DNA from: Cerrena zonata
Lineage: Eukaryota; Basidiomycota; Agaricomycetes; Polyporales; Cerrenaceae
Length of the DNA: 64,000 nucleotides
Direction: 5' to 3'
Assembly (NCBI GenBank): GCA_038087015.1
Contig: JASBNA010000006.1
Coordinates: 1,116,001-1,180,000, forward strand
Shown here: positions 49,945-61,746 of the stretch, in pieces
Position numbering within the stretch: the stretch's first letter is position 1
Layout: each line of letters opens with the position of its first letter
The notes under the pieces: model-generated
Seen by the model: only the letters and a program-made list of their open reading frames with translations
Databases searched by the model: none
What the model was told of the DNA's origin: nothing
Position numbers and translations under genes: made by a program

Positions 49945-50114
49945 GAAGTTGTGCCGAGCGTCTTTCGTCACTCACATTCTAACCTTCCGACATCCACGAG
50001 TCAAAGCCAACTTGTTCCGTTTTCCGTCATCCTATACGAATATTGACGGCACGGACTAGAGCTGTCTAGACGTTCTGCATAGAGTGCCATACCATATAGA
50101 TAGATATCTCGAAG

Positions 50115-51113
50115 ATGTCTTCCAGAGCTTCGACCTCGAAGGCACCCGCCGTTGACGATGCTATTGAGAAGCTGCTTAGTCGGGAGGCCACCGCGTTTCA
50201 GAGGGAAGTTGAGGTAGAGCGTATCCTCAAAGCTTTCAAGCTCAAGTGAGTGCCTTCTTGTTTTATATTCCGTGTTCTTCAAAGTGTGCATGTACTAACT
50301 ACAATTCAAGTCCGTATGAGATCCTTGACCTTACAGAGGCTGCCACTGCAGAAGATATCAAAAGGAAATACAGACAGCTCTCGCTTTGTGAGCCCCCTCC
50401 GCTCGGGACTATCCTTGCTGTACAAGATGGAACCTAACTCGTACGTTGTTTGATATATAGTCATCCATCCTGACAAGACATCCCATGCTCGTGCTCCAGA
50501 TGCTTTCGACTTACTCAAGAAGGTACGTTCCCCCATCTCTTCTAGTCATTGATCATGCGCCCTGAGACTAATGTCTTGTTTCTTGTAGGCCGAGTCCGAA
50601 CTGTCAGAGCCCAAGAAACGCGAAGAACTCGATGCAGTCATCAAGCAGGCACGTATTGTCATCCTGAAGGATCTGAACCTACCCACCACTATAGCAGACA
50701 ACGATGAGAGGCTTCGCGAGGTGGCTCCGCCATTTAAGGAACAGATACGCGCCAAGTCTAAAGAGATGCTTATAGACGAGGAAGTTCGTAGACGGAAGTG
50801 AGTGGCACACATGATCACTGTCATGCTACAACGTCCATGTTCATTAACATTCCGTGCTTAGAGCGATAAAGATGAACTTGGCAAACGAGGGCCTGGAAGC
50901 AAGGAAGAAGGAAGAGGAGCAGCAGGCTAAGAAACGTAAAGCTGAAGATGATGCCAACTGGGAAGGTACGTCGTGAAATGTATTCATGTTTAATCGTGCA
51001 CATTCTCATTTCTCATTTTATTAGCGAATCGAGAACATCGTGTCGATAGCTGGAGATCGTTCGCTAGTGGCGGTAAGAAGAAAAAGAAGTCCAAGGTTGC
51101 GATCCTTGGATGA
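50115..51113 (+). CDS. DNAJC8: DNAJC8-like spliceosomal J-domain protein
   Basis: Six exons: 50115-50245, 50311-50387, 50461-50522, 50589-50797, 50862-50965 and 51025-51113; 223 residues. After a short lead (EVEVERILKAFKLN) comes the J domain: NPYEILDLTEAATAEDIKRK, then LSLFIHPDKTSH with the HPD that activates Hsp70. The rest is a charged coiled region (ESELSEPKKREELDAVIKQA, then EARKKEEEQQAKKRKAED) and a basic end (GGKKKKKSK). This arrangement is that of DNAJC8/SPF31, a nuclear J protein linked to the spliceosome. The start has no in-frame ATG upstream. Divergent from COX11 and convergent with RMI1 (about 170 bp). No abnormality. Confidence 0.9.
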
Positions 51114-51286
51114 GGTGTATAGGTAATATTGTGATTTCGTCAGCATTCGATGGAGTATAGTTGCTTACGATTCATTCCAGAAGGTTGCTTTTGTATCATC
51201 CTGTGTAATTTTTAATATCAAGTCATCTGTATAAGACGGTCTGCAAGTGGAATATATAATAACAATACAAGTGCGAACATACTACC

Positions 51287-53119
51287 TCAATCCGAAATCT
51301 CGATAACATCGTCATCCCTTGCCCTCTGTGTAGTAGGAGCTTCCACCCGCCTCCTAACATGTCTACTCTGCACAGGAACATTCTCCTTCTCACCGTCTTC
51401 CTCGTCAGCGATATCAATTATCCCAAGGTCAATCCTAGCCCTCTGCGTCGCCGTTATCCCACCGTCTCTATCTCGATGTGAATTTGGATTCCGACCCCGT
51501 CGGGGTGGGGCAGTTCCAGGTGGTCGTTGGCTCATTCCAATGAAGACGATACTTTCGGCTTGTGTGAGAGGTGCGGTTCGTGGGGCCTGAGGTTCGTTTT
51601 GCTGACTCGCTTGTGAGGCAAGTTGACTGAGAGCCTCCTGTTCTGCTCTGTCGACTTCCGCATAGAAGGATTGTCCTCCTCCGACATCGAATGCATCATA
51701 GTCTATGTCGGAACTTTGGTCTGTGGGAATTTCCTCGTCGTCGTTCCGGTTAACGTTGGTCTGTTGTTGTGGGATTGTGGAAGACGACGCAGCTACGGCT
51801 GCCTTCGAAGACCCGGCAACCTGCCACTCTGCAGCACTCTCTTGAGAGTTATTGACTAAGGTAGGTTCTTCTCGATGAGGCGATAACCGAAGTTTGTCTG
51901 CTAAATCAGCGGAATCTCCACGCAACGTACTCTCTGATGAAGTTGAGGCATGGAAAAATCGTGAATGAGTTGGTCGACTTCCTGAAGCTGTTGGGGCGGG
52001 TATAGGAGGAGAGGGACTCCGTCGAGCGGGGACTTTCCGACGTCTAGGTTGCTCTTCGTCGTCAATATGGGATACACGAGAGGGCCCTGGGTCTAGTGGA
52101 GGTGTCATTTCGCGTAGAGGTGAGCGTACAGCTCTCTGAGGTGGAGGTGCTTGGGGAAGTGGTTGTCGGGGCGGCTGAGGCACTGGTTGGGGTATTTGTT
52201 GTGGGGGAGCTTGAGGTGCCGGTGCCGGGGGAGGACCTGGAGGAGGATGGGCTGCTCCATTTGCAGGAGGTTCGTCATCTCGTATGCTATACGCGATCTC
52301 AGTAAGAACTACGACGCAAATATGCAGAAATAATTATACTGACTCTAGCCGTCTCTTCAAACTAGCAAGGAAATTAGCGTCTTGCTCGGCTTCACGGTCG
52401 TCGGTTTTATAACCAAGGACAGTCGTGTTTTTAGGCTCGAGAAGAGCGATACCATTTCGAATGTTGATGTTATTCACCAATATCTAGTCGAATATATCTC
52501 AGTAAATGAACCTGAAGCGAGGACTATATCCATGGTTATACCTTGCATCCCAGAGGTGTAACGCCAAGCTCCAGTTCTGGTATACGTCGATACTCGATAG
52601 CATTCAATATAGTTTGACCGTCAGTTAGTTGCATTTTCAACATGCCCCTTGGAAATTTCGGAACAGGTCCCTCGTCTTCGTCAGCATCTCCTGCTTCATC
52701 GCCAGCTCCTAAACCAGCGAGATCTTCTCTGTCAATTCGAGTTTGCCTGACATTCATCAGATTGAATGCGCTATGCGCGATTTCGGTCAAAGAGACAAGT
52801 TCCAGGAGGATTTGAAGTCCTTTCATAGTGCACTTCTTGAGGGCATTCACGTTGGGTGAGAGACCTGTCCCTCGAAGCATAGAGTCTGTAAAGTCGGATG
52901 ATAGCAGTTGGGTATTAACGTGCCCGATGATTTCCTCCAATTGAGTGGCAGGGTCAAGTTGATGCGATTCGGTAATCCAGTTGTAGCAGCCCTCAAGCCA
53001 TTCCTACAGATATATCTTTAGATTACATCATATGCAGATGTTCATGACCTTACAGGGTCGACTCTGGGCTTTGGGTATTGTTTCTGAAGCCATTGTGATA
53101 TCTCCACCGGTGGTGGCAT
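51287..53119 (-). CDS. RMI1: RecQ-mediated genome instability protein 1 (RMI1)
   Basis: Four exons: 53119-53054, 53003-52542, 52483-52344 and 52286-51287; 555 residues. RMI1 stimulates topoisomerase III with the RecQ/BLM-type helicase to dissolve double Holliday junctions. The N-terminal helical part has VEISQWLQKQYPKPRVDPEW, followed by the OB fold with GMLKMQLTDGQTILNAIEYR, then LGVTPLGCK.ILVNNINIRN and LEPKNTTVLGYK. The C-terminal half is a Pro/Gln-rich disordered region typical of fungi. The last nine residues DDDVIEISD look like a SUMO-interaction motif. It is divergent from the carnitine acyltransferase gene (265 bp). All exons close in frame. Confidence 0.92.
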
Positions 53120-53384
53120 ACCTTAAATGGCGTGAACTCTCGTAGCGACGCGTTTTACACGTATAAAATGCAGATCCTAGGGTATATAGACTGTAATAAA
53201 GCGAAACCCACGAACATAAGCTTGAGATGATGTGATGGTACTCGAGAGATACTTACAGATGTATATATTGGAAGAACTCGCGATCGGACGGTGGTATCGG
53301 TCAAAGCAGCCGACTTTCTTCACAGCCACCACAAGTGTAAGCTCTTCCACTTACACCCACGACGTCGCTCTCAAATGATATCCT

Positions 53385-55822
53385 ATGCTTAGATTTATAC
53401 GCCTACACACTGTAGGCCCTAGTCATAGTGGCCGATTGATGCAGTCGTACTCAACGGCTGCAGGCACGTCGTCGTCGACCTCACAAGTCAAGCCACAAGC
53501 TCGGCTACCTCGACTTCCTGTCCCGAAACTCGATCAAACTATTCGGAGGTATCTTACCTCTCTAGAACCATTTCTATTAGAAGATGAATCTCGTGGAGGA
53601 ATGCCTTTCGAGGAGGCCTACGCATTGCGACAGCAATGGGCAAGCGACTTTGAGAATGGGTTAGGCAAGGTGCTACAAGAGCGACTGTACGGTATGCTAT
53701 TCATCCTCAAATGAATCTTGTGTTTTCTAACCGCAGAAGTACTCGACAAGGCCTCACCACATAACTGGTTGGATGATAATATCTGGCTGAAGAAAGCGTA
53801 CCATGAATGGCGAGCACCACTCATCGTCAATTCGAATTGGTGGCTCTCGTTCAAGAACGATTCTACTGTTCCGAAGGAGGTTCAGGTTGATCCCTCGAAA
53901 GACGAGATTCACGGAACGGGTATTACCGGTTGGCAAGTCCGGAGAGCCGCATGGTTGATGCATCGTTCTTTGGAGTTCAAGCGTCGTCTAGAGAGGTGAG
54001 CTCTAAAGGGTTCCTTTGTGTACGAAAAATATGGAGTGATAAATGTAGACAAGAGATATACCCTAACACCACCAAGAATGGTCAGTCTTCCTCCTCCTAA
54101 ATTCCTTAATATGCATTATATTTACCCCGTTTTATAGGTCTATGGTTTCAGCGAACGATCGGACTGAACTTCAATATCTCGAGAATACCCCTCAAGGGTT
54201 GTGATATGTTCTCATCTCTTCCATCTCCGACGCCTCCATCAGCTCGTGCAATACTTCTCCATATTCACAACTGGCAGTATACGATCGAAGTCATAAATTC
54301 GTCTTCGCAGACCATACCTGTAGGAATACTCGAACAACGACTGCTAAGCATTGTGGAGGATGCTAGCCGCAGACTGAACTCGGGAGAGCGTGCTGTTCCT
54401 GTAGGTGTTCTCACCGCGGATGAGAGAGACTGCTGGGCAGAGGTAAGAATAATAGTTTCGCTATATCCTTCCTATTCCTGACAAAATCCGTCACAGAACC
54501 AAGAGTATCTCCTTTCCCTCTCTCCACTCAACGGAACCTCCTTCCAGGCGATCAATCATTCCATTCTAGCACTGAGCCTTGATCCTTGGACGTATGTCCC
54601 CGGCTCCTCGTCCGGTTCTACTTCGTTACCTCTGCCGAATACACCACAAGAAGTCGATGCACATCTTCACAACCTGCGTTCTTCCCATTCCTCACATCCA
54701 GGCCATAACCGATGGTTTGATAAGCCATACACTCTCATCGTCGAGTCCAATGGACGGGCGGGCGCGAACGGCGAACATTCTCCCTGCGATGCTCTAGTGC
54801 CGAGTATCATGGGAGAATACTCCGTCGTGCAAGAAATGGATATCGATGCTTTCCAACCTGACCCGTCTACCGATTCATCCTGGACTGAAACCACAGGTTG
54901 GCAGAGGTTAGAGTGGGTAACGGACGAACATATCAAGTCGGAATGTATAGCGGCTGAGGAGCGAATACGGCCGATTGTTCAAGATTCCGACGATCACGTT
55001 CTATGGTTCGACGCTTATGGGACTGATGTTATAAAACAAGAACGTAAGTCATCTATCATGTGCCGTTGTCATATCCACTTATCATATTATTCGACTCGCA
55101 GTTGGTATTTCTCCGGACGCATATATACAGATGGCTTTCCAGCTCGCCTGGTATCGAACTCAAGGGGAGTTCACTGCGACGTACGAAACCGTTCTCACTC
55201 GAATTTTCCATCACGCTCGTACCGAGACAATCCGGACGTACTCTAAAGAGAGCCGCGCTTGGGTACTCGCTATGATGGACAATTCCATTTCGACGGCGAC
55301 CAAGCGCGAACTCCTAGATTCTGCTATACAAGCTCACTCGGGATTTACACGCGCTGCTGCGACCGGAAAGGGCGTCGATCGACATTTGCTCGGGCTTCGG
55401 TGCATGATGACGGCTGAGGAACTGGCGGAAATACCGGATCTGTTTCGAGACGAGCTGTTTATGAGAAGTCAGACCTGGAAATTGAGTACAAGTAACTTGA
55501 GTCCTGGAGACCAATTCCGAGGGACTGGGTATGTGTTTTATTTGAGGTTATGACTGCCTGTACTTACTGAGAGGGTATATTAGGTTTGGTACTCCTGAGC
55601 ATGATGGTTATGGTATCAGCTGTGAGTAACATTGTGTTGTTGCTGTTGTATTCTCATTCTGACTCTTGTGTAGACCTACCTGGCAGAGATCTCATCATGT
55701 TTGGCATTGAATCTAAGCATTCCTGTCCCTCTACTTCTACTCAGGTGTTCAGTGATGTTTTAACTCAGTCTTTACTTGATCTTAGAGAGCTTTGTTCATT
55801 TCACCCCAAAGCACACCTGTAA
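53385..55822 (+). CDS. CAT2: carnitine O-acyltransferase (acetyltransferase type)
   Basis: Eight exons: 53385-53691, 53737-53995, 54049-54080, 54138-54442, 54497-55043, 55102-55528, 55584-55621 and 55674-55822; 687 residues. The enzyme exchanges acyl groups between CoA and carnitine. The core shows PHNWLDD, NWW, the catalytic His (about 395) in ANGEHSPCDALV, and STSNLSPGD of the carnitine site. The N-terminus MLRFIRLHTVGPSHSGRLMQ fits a mitochondrial signal and the last three residues AHL fit a type 1 peroxisomal signal, as in dually targeted fungal carnitine acetyltransferase. Exons 7 and 8 lie wholly inside a block almost free of CpG (see 55520-57808) but keep a normal frame (GISYLPGRDLIMFGIESKH). 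Confidence 0.92.
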
Positions 55823-57808
55823 ATTTTAAAATTGTGTCATTTTGACATTCATGGCTGTACATGACCATAACTACATAGAACTAGTACCACCACTACTCCT
55901 AATCAATCCTACTGTTACATACTTGACATATCAGATACTTGAGAGTTACAATGGATGAGATATATTGAAAGTCAATAGTTGCCAAAGCAGCCAATTGAAT
56001 GGTCCACCTCTTTGGCAGTACAGCCATTCAATTGGCTGATTTACCAATGACTGACTGTCAATATATACCACCCAAAAGAAGAAAAGTTGAGGGGTAAACT
56101 ACCAGTTGCCAATGGCAAGGTCATCTGGCCAGATCCAGGAGTCATCTCCTAGACATGCAGCCATCCTACCTACCAAGGATTGAGAACCAAACCCATTGAC
56201 CAGGAAATCCCGCTAGATACTACAAACATGTTTTTCTTACACCTAGTAAGCATAACATTGGTCCTCCTGAGGTCATTAAGGAAACCAAGCTCACTGGTTC
56301 TGACCAAGGAGAGGACAATGATATCTTCTTCATTGCCTAGATGGAAAGTTCTGATCAGAAAGTGACAAAATGAGATATTCAAAAAAACAGACCTTGAAAA
56401 GAGTCAACAGCAAAGCACTTGTTGTGATAGTGAAGTCCAGCTTCTTTCAGAGCAGTTTCAAGCATAGTCTTCTGGGCTACATAGGGTGTTATAATTTTGA
56501 AGGATTCATTGTCCTCCTGGAGCCTAGTAGCCATCTTGAGAATGGTCTTAATCTCAGTAGGATTCTAACAAAAATAATCTGAGATAATGCCAGATGAAAG
56601 TGACAGAAATACTCACATAGTAACTGGTTCCATGAGGTAGCTCAGTGCTGTCTGGGACATGCACAAAAAAAGCACATAGGTCACTAGCAAGGGGGTGGGA
56701 GGGATTGGACCTGAGCTGCCCATCATAGACAGCATCTGAGATAAAGTTCCCAATCTGAGAAGGCATTCTGTCTGTGAATTTGAGAATATCAGAAGGAAGT
56801 CTGACTTGCATCAAGAAAAAGACTCACATTGGATGTCAAGGAATAGTGCTCTGGTTCTGAGGTGAGAGATCTCAAAAATACTCTCTATTTCATCAATCTG
56901 CTCTTGTCCATATGGGGGTACTAGAGCAGGAATTTAGCTCACACCAGATAATGGTTTGAACTGAATTCAACTTACACTGTTTATCATCTCCTATAAAACA
57001 CAGCTTCCTCAGGGTAGAGAAATGGGATATGGGATGAATGTATTGTGAGACATTGATTTGGGAAGCTTCATCAACAACAAGAGAGATGATTGGAACTCTC
57101 TTTGTGAAGCGCCCAAGAGATGGATGAGAAAGCATGCTGAGGGTACATAGAATGACTTGACAGTTTTTCAGGTAGTTATCAGCATGTTTGAAGTTTTCAG
57201 ATACAATGACATGTTTTGAAATGACACTGTAAAGTTCATCATGCCTAGAAATTCAAAGTTAAATAAAAATAACAATCAAAGAATCTCAATGTCAAATGTA
57301 CCATTCTATCTTGAAATCTTTGGAGACAAGCAACTTCCAGTTGTCAAAACCTATATTATTCAATTTCTCTGCAATGTTCTTGACAGCCACATTAGACTGT
57401 GCAATAAGCCAGATACCACCCTGTCCAGAAGTAACAGCAGAGAGAACAAAGGCTGCAATGACAGTTGTCTTTCCTGTACCAGGAGGACCTTGGATGATAG
57501 TGATCCTCTTGTCATTGGTTTGCTCCAACATGTGAGTGATAGCCTCTTCTTGGGAGTCATTGACAGTTTTGTCAGAGGGGAGAATAATAGGAACTGCCTG
57601 GACAGGCTTGAAGGTGGAAGGCCACTCAACCTCTTGACCAGGAGTGGGCCAGATGGTCTGTAGAAAGGGATTGGATGCAAGACTACCTCCCCACAAGATC
57701 TTGAGCACCTCTTCAGTTTTGCCTAAATCAGCCAGTGTGGTACCACCTGAACCAGTAGAAATAAGTGAAAGGATAGTTTTGCTGTAGAAATTGTGTGGAT
57801 GGTCCAAA
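55520..57808. other. CpG-depleted block
   Basis: Read base by base, these 2289 bp contain two CpG dinucleotides (at about 56210 and 57109), while single 60-bp lines just outside can contain six. GpC and overall G+C are not unusually low, and TG and CA are frequent. The left edge falls at the end of acyltransferase exon 6, the right edge inside helicase A exon 3; neither is a gene or repeat boundary. This is what long-term cytosine methylation at CpG followed by deamination would leave. Introns, exons and the spacer are all affected. Confidence 0.85.
55961..56066. repeat. inverted repeat with 42-nt arms in a convergent 3' region
   Basis: The left arm 55961-56002 and right arm 56024-56065 are inverted copies, 35 of 42 positions matching without gaps; the inner 15 pairs (CAGCCAATTGAATGG) are perfect. 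The loop is 21 nt. It lies between the stop codon of the carnitine acyltransferase (+) and the end of helicase A (-), within the CpG-depleted block. It would fold into a hairpin in read-through transcripts from either strand. It may be a small MITE (TA at both ends). Confidence 0.75.
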
Positions 57809-58829
57809 CGAACAGTGGCACGACGTCCGGAGACTTCGACGATTCGTCCATAAAGTTCCGACTCTTCATCTCGCTCGTTCCGAATGTGAAGACGGACTTT
57901 AGTCCTCACCTATTATAATTATTAGCATATCTACAAAACATATTTAAAATGAATTTACCTGGGAACTAAGGATGCGGCTTTGAAAGTCTGCGAGAGGAAA
58001 TACCGCTTTTTGTCCATCCTTGCCTTTGATCATGGGGTGCATAAATCCGTGCTGGGTTGACGATATCTTCTCGCTGTCGAGACGATGTTCGCCCCGAGAC
58101 TGCTTTGCGAGGACAAAGAGATCCTAAATTCCAAAATAATAGGTCAAAATAGAAGCAAATATGAATGGTTATGTCACGTACAGTATCGGAAAGTACCATA
58201 GTATTGACGCGTTTCGCATCTCGGAACCTGTTCTCTGCGTCCCCATTGAACGTTGATAGGTACGCAGCAGTCCAGGCTCGGAGAGCGAGGAACGTCTCGC
58301 AGTTACGGTTCTCGGGATCCCAGGTCGAGTCATCGAATAACGCGCGAATGTTTTTTGGATGAATAGTAGCATTCGACCCTGCAGTAATGAACTCAATGGC
58401 GGCAATTTGATCACGATTAGTGTCAGGGTTCCCGGGGACAGTTTGGAAATCGACTCCGTTTACTAGACGCAGATGTTGGTCTACGAACAAAGCGAGAGCG
58501 ATGGGAGCGATATCGAATGCGTAGATGACGTTATCGTTGGAACAAAGAATCCTATCCTGGAGAAGGATTCTTGCCTCTGAGATGGTATCGTTCGCGCTGC
58601 CTTTAGACTCGATAAGGAGGACTTTGGCCGCAAGAGCGACAGCTAGTACAGCCAACTTCCCTTTGGAATCAAACGCAGCAGAGATACCAATCGACCGCGT
58701 AGGCTGACTGCCCCCCAGAAATTCATCGAGAATCTCAGGCGAAATGTCAGATTCGCTGACTCGAATAACGCCGATTCTAGGATGGTACACGTCAAAAAGA
58801 TTTTGCTCGATGGATCGTTTCTTCGCCAT
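56170..58829 (-). CDS. UPF1-like superfamily 1 RNA/DNA helicase, copy A
   Basis: Eight exons: 58829-58182, 58123-57959, 57909-57302, 57244-56976, 56920-56828, 56771-56617, 56564-56393 and 56336-56170; about 758 residues. The start MAKKRSIEQ has an ideal context (GCCACCATGG); an in-frame ATG at 58886 would add 19 residues. Helicase motifs: NDSQEEAI (Q-like), GPPGTGKTT (Walker A, about 410), VVDEASQI (Walker B), GDDKQ, YRMPSQIG and NEEDIIVLSLVR. Residues 1-270 form an N-terminal domain shared only with copy B. After MFVVSS the frame slips: the expected end RDFLVNGFGSQSLVGRM continues one frame away to a stop at 56099, so one base seems missing near 56211. Only the last ~45 residues are affected. 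Exons 4-8 and much of exon 3 are in the CpG-poor block. Confidence 0.85.
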
Positions 58830-59032
58830 GGTGGCAGGTGAAGAGCAGAACTCGCTTATTGGCGACGAGGGCCAAAAAGCGACCATTGTTCTTCAGAGCA
58901 ACGAGGAGCGGTGAACAAGGCATATCGGGTCCCATCTTTGGTCTACATGACACATTGTATTCGCAAATACCCGCGCGGAGATAAACGAAGACTGATATAG
59001 ATTACAAGAATAACACGCCCTAAGTGTTCGAA

Positions 59033-61746
59033 TCAAAACCGGCTCGCGAGTATATCCCTCCAGTTCAACCATTCCTGTCCAGCAGTCGTCCACTCATCTG
59101 CCAACTTTCCAAGCAACGTCTCAGATGCTACGCCTTCAAGAAAATGTCTGTTGGTGCAAATCATCATGCTCCTCTTGCAACGTGATAGCATAACATTAGA
59201 CCGCCGTAGGTTCCTGAGGAAACCAACTTTATCAGACCGCACAACCGAGAGTATTATGTGGTCGGCCTCGTTCCCTATAAGACGTACGCGAAGAGTCAGC
59301 GGACACGCTCAGAAAGAATGTGTGTGAATGCAAAGCAAGTTTTATTAAGCCTCACCTTGGAAAGAATCGACATTGAAGCACTTGTCTTCCCATGGTATGC
59401 TAGCTTCTTTGAGAGACCTCTCGATAGTGCTGCGCTGGGCATCATACGGTGTGATGATACGGTACGATTTGCCTGCTGCGGCATACTTGCGTGCGATGTG
59501 AATCACGGCCTGCACTTCTTCGGTGTTCTAGACTTAAACATGAGGCAAAGACGGACCGCCAGTAAACGAAACTTACCACCCAGCTGTTCCCTAATTTGCG
59601 TTCTCGTCCATGATGGATATCTACAAAGCGGCAAGACTTCCGAGCTGGTATCGCATGTACAGAAAGGAGCTGGTCGTCGTAGACATGTTGTGATAGGAAG
59701 TCGCCCAAGGGAGTTGGCATTCGGTCTGTTCAGTACATATCAGTAGCTATTAGGCCTGGCCATTGATACGGTGAACTCACATTGAGTGTCCAGGAAGACG
59801 ACATTGGTTTGTAGATGGTCCAGCTCGAACACGCTACGAAGGTTTCCAATATCGTCTTGACCAAACGGTGCAACTAAGGCCAATTTTGGTCAACCAAGCT
59901 CTGAGAGATGGAAACAATACAACGTACGCTGCTTGTCGTCACCAATAAATACCAATTTGCGGAGCTGGCGACCAAATTTACTCAAGAGAGGGAGGTAATC
60001 TCCGACCTCGATCTGACTAGCCTCGTCTAAAATCACCGTGTGGATAGGGGCAAGTTGCAGGACCCCAGAAGTTCCAAGGTTTGGATGGCATAACATGGCT
60101 AGTGTACAGAGGATGATTTTGCATCCACCCAGACGTCGCCCGAGAGTGGAAAAGTCATCGCTTCTGATTACATTCCGTTCTATTTTGTGGTAAAGATGCT
60201 CGTGCCTGGTGGATAGATATAATGAGAGGTGATAAGCATAGAACCAGGACTGAAACGCTTACCAGTCAAAGTGGAAGTCCAACGAAACCAAGAGCTTGAA
60301 GTCGAAAAAGCCAGTTTCGGCCAGTTTTTCGGCAATGTTCTTGACGGCGACGTTGGACTGAGCCATCAACCACATAGCCGAACCTAAGCCCGAATTTGGG
60401 TTTGCCAGGAAGCTGTGAACGCTAGCTGCGATCACGGTTGTCTTTCCAGTACCAGGGGGACCCTGGACAAGACACACACGATCGGAGCTGGCGTTTGACA
60501 GGATACGCTTCACGGCGAGGGTCCTGGGAGTCGTTAAGCTGACGTGTACCGGGAAAGCAGACAGAGGGTCGCGTGGTGCTTGGTGAAGTCGGAAATCTGC
60601 GTCCGAGAAAGATCCAAGTAGTGAAGCTTTCCGTGAAGAGCGAATTGGCTTTCTGCAAGCATGTCAAGACGACATCCGTCCGCTCCATCTCGGAGTTGGT
60701 GGGATCATCCTTGCCCAACGTAGAGACGGAGATACGACCACCTTGGACGACACCACTCTTCAGTGAGACCTGCGCGGATTTGCCCTTGACTTCTGTGACG
60801 CGGCCAAATACCTTTGATGTCTTGCCACCGTTGTTGATCTTCACCTCAATAACCTACAATGATAAACTTCTGGTCAGCTGAATATGAATCATAGAATTAT
60901 AGAATGACATACTTGACTATCCGATGTCCTCATTCGAGTCTTGAAACGAGAAAGATTCAATTGCAGGTTGCCTTTTCTGAGGTTCACGTCCGAAGCAATA
61001 TCGTTTTTGACTCGGGTAGGTTTCAAAGCTACTAGACGATCATAGTCTCGTACAGATTTCGCTAAAACGGCGAGCTCCTAATAACAAGTCGTGAAGTCAA
61101 AAGTAAGATAAACAAAAAAGTAAAACGAACCGATGGAGACATGCTGAGCGTATCAATGGTACGTGCCGCATGTAACACGACGGCCGTTTGAGGAAGAGTG
61201 GCAACGACTGTACGACGACCATGCCCGTAGAACCAGAGCTCTGTTCCTCAGGGATTCTTCTTTGTGGGATTGACGAAAGGCACACATAACACCTTTCATA
61301 TTCAGTCGATGCTGCCCGCCTAACGATACTTGGAGCGCGGCAGTTGACCCACGGTTGGGTTTCATAGGCAACAGAGACTGGATATCTACCAGGTTATTGA
61401 TGCAATAGCCGCAATCGAGAAACAAGGCAGTAGCCAGACGTTCTGCATCGAACGCTAGCTTTTCGAAGTCCGGGTTGCAAAGAACCTTGTCTTCCAGGAC
61501 ACGCCTCTCATGTCGCTTGTGGGTGAGAGACCGGTTCGTAACGAGTCGTATGAGAAGGACAAGGCTATCTGTGGCGATAGCTAAATGAGATAATTCGCTC
61601 TTCTTGCCGTAGAGAGCAGATATCCCTAGTGTTGTTGAGTTCGAATTATCGAAGCAAAGGTCAAAATAATCAGGAGTCAAAAGGTTTTCATCAAGGGAAA
61701 TAACCTCGACGGGGTAGTAAGGTTCTTTGTATATGTCCTGTTCCAT
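59033..61746 (-). pseudogene. UPF1-like superfamily 1 helicase, copy B, two frameshifts
   Basis: Eight exons matching copy A: 61746-61131, 61077-60913, 60853-60263, 60205-59928, 59873-59781, 59725-59577, 59527-59356 and 59274-59033. Exons 2, 5 and 7 have the same length as in A (165, 93, 172 nt). Motifs are present: GPPGTGKTT, ILDEASQIE, GDDKQ, YRMPTPLG, NEADHIILSVVRS, and an undamaged C-terminus. Exon 1 has one base too many after LRAW (about 61205; the sequence resumes RRTVVATLPQTAVVLHA) and exon 3 one too many after NDSQ (about 60525; it resumes TLAVKRILSN). If both are real, no full-length helicase is made. Start at MEQDIYKEP (ACCATGG context); an ATG at 61764 is possible. CpG content is normal here, unlike copy A. 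Confidence 0.8.

Noticed and set aside
57241..57663. 140-codon plus-strand frame across the helicase A gene
   Set aside because: Antisense to exons 3-4 with Walker A motif on the minus strand; long because the block lacks CpG-containing stops and has biased composition.
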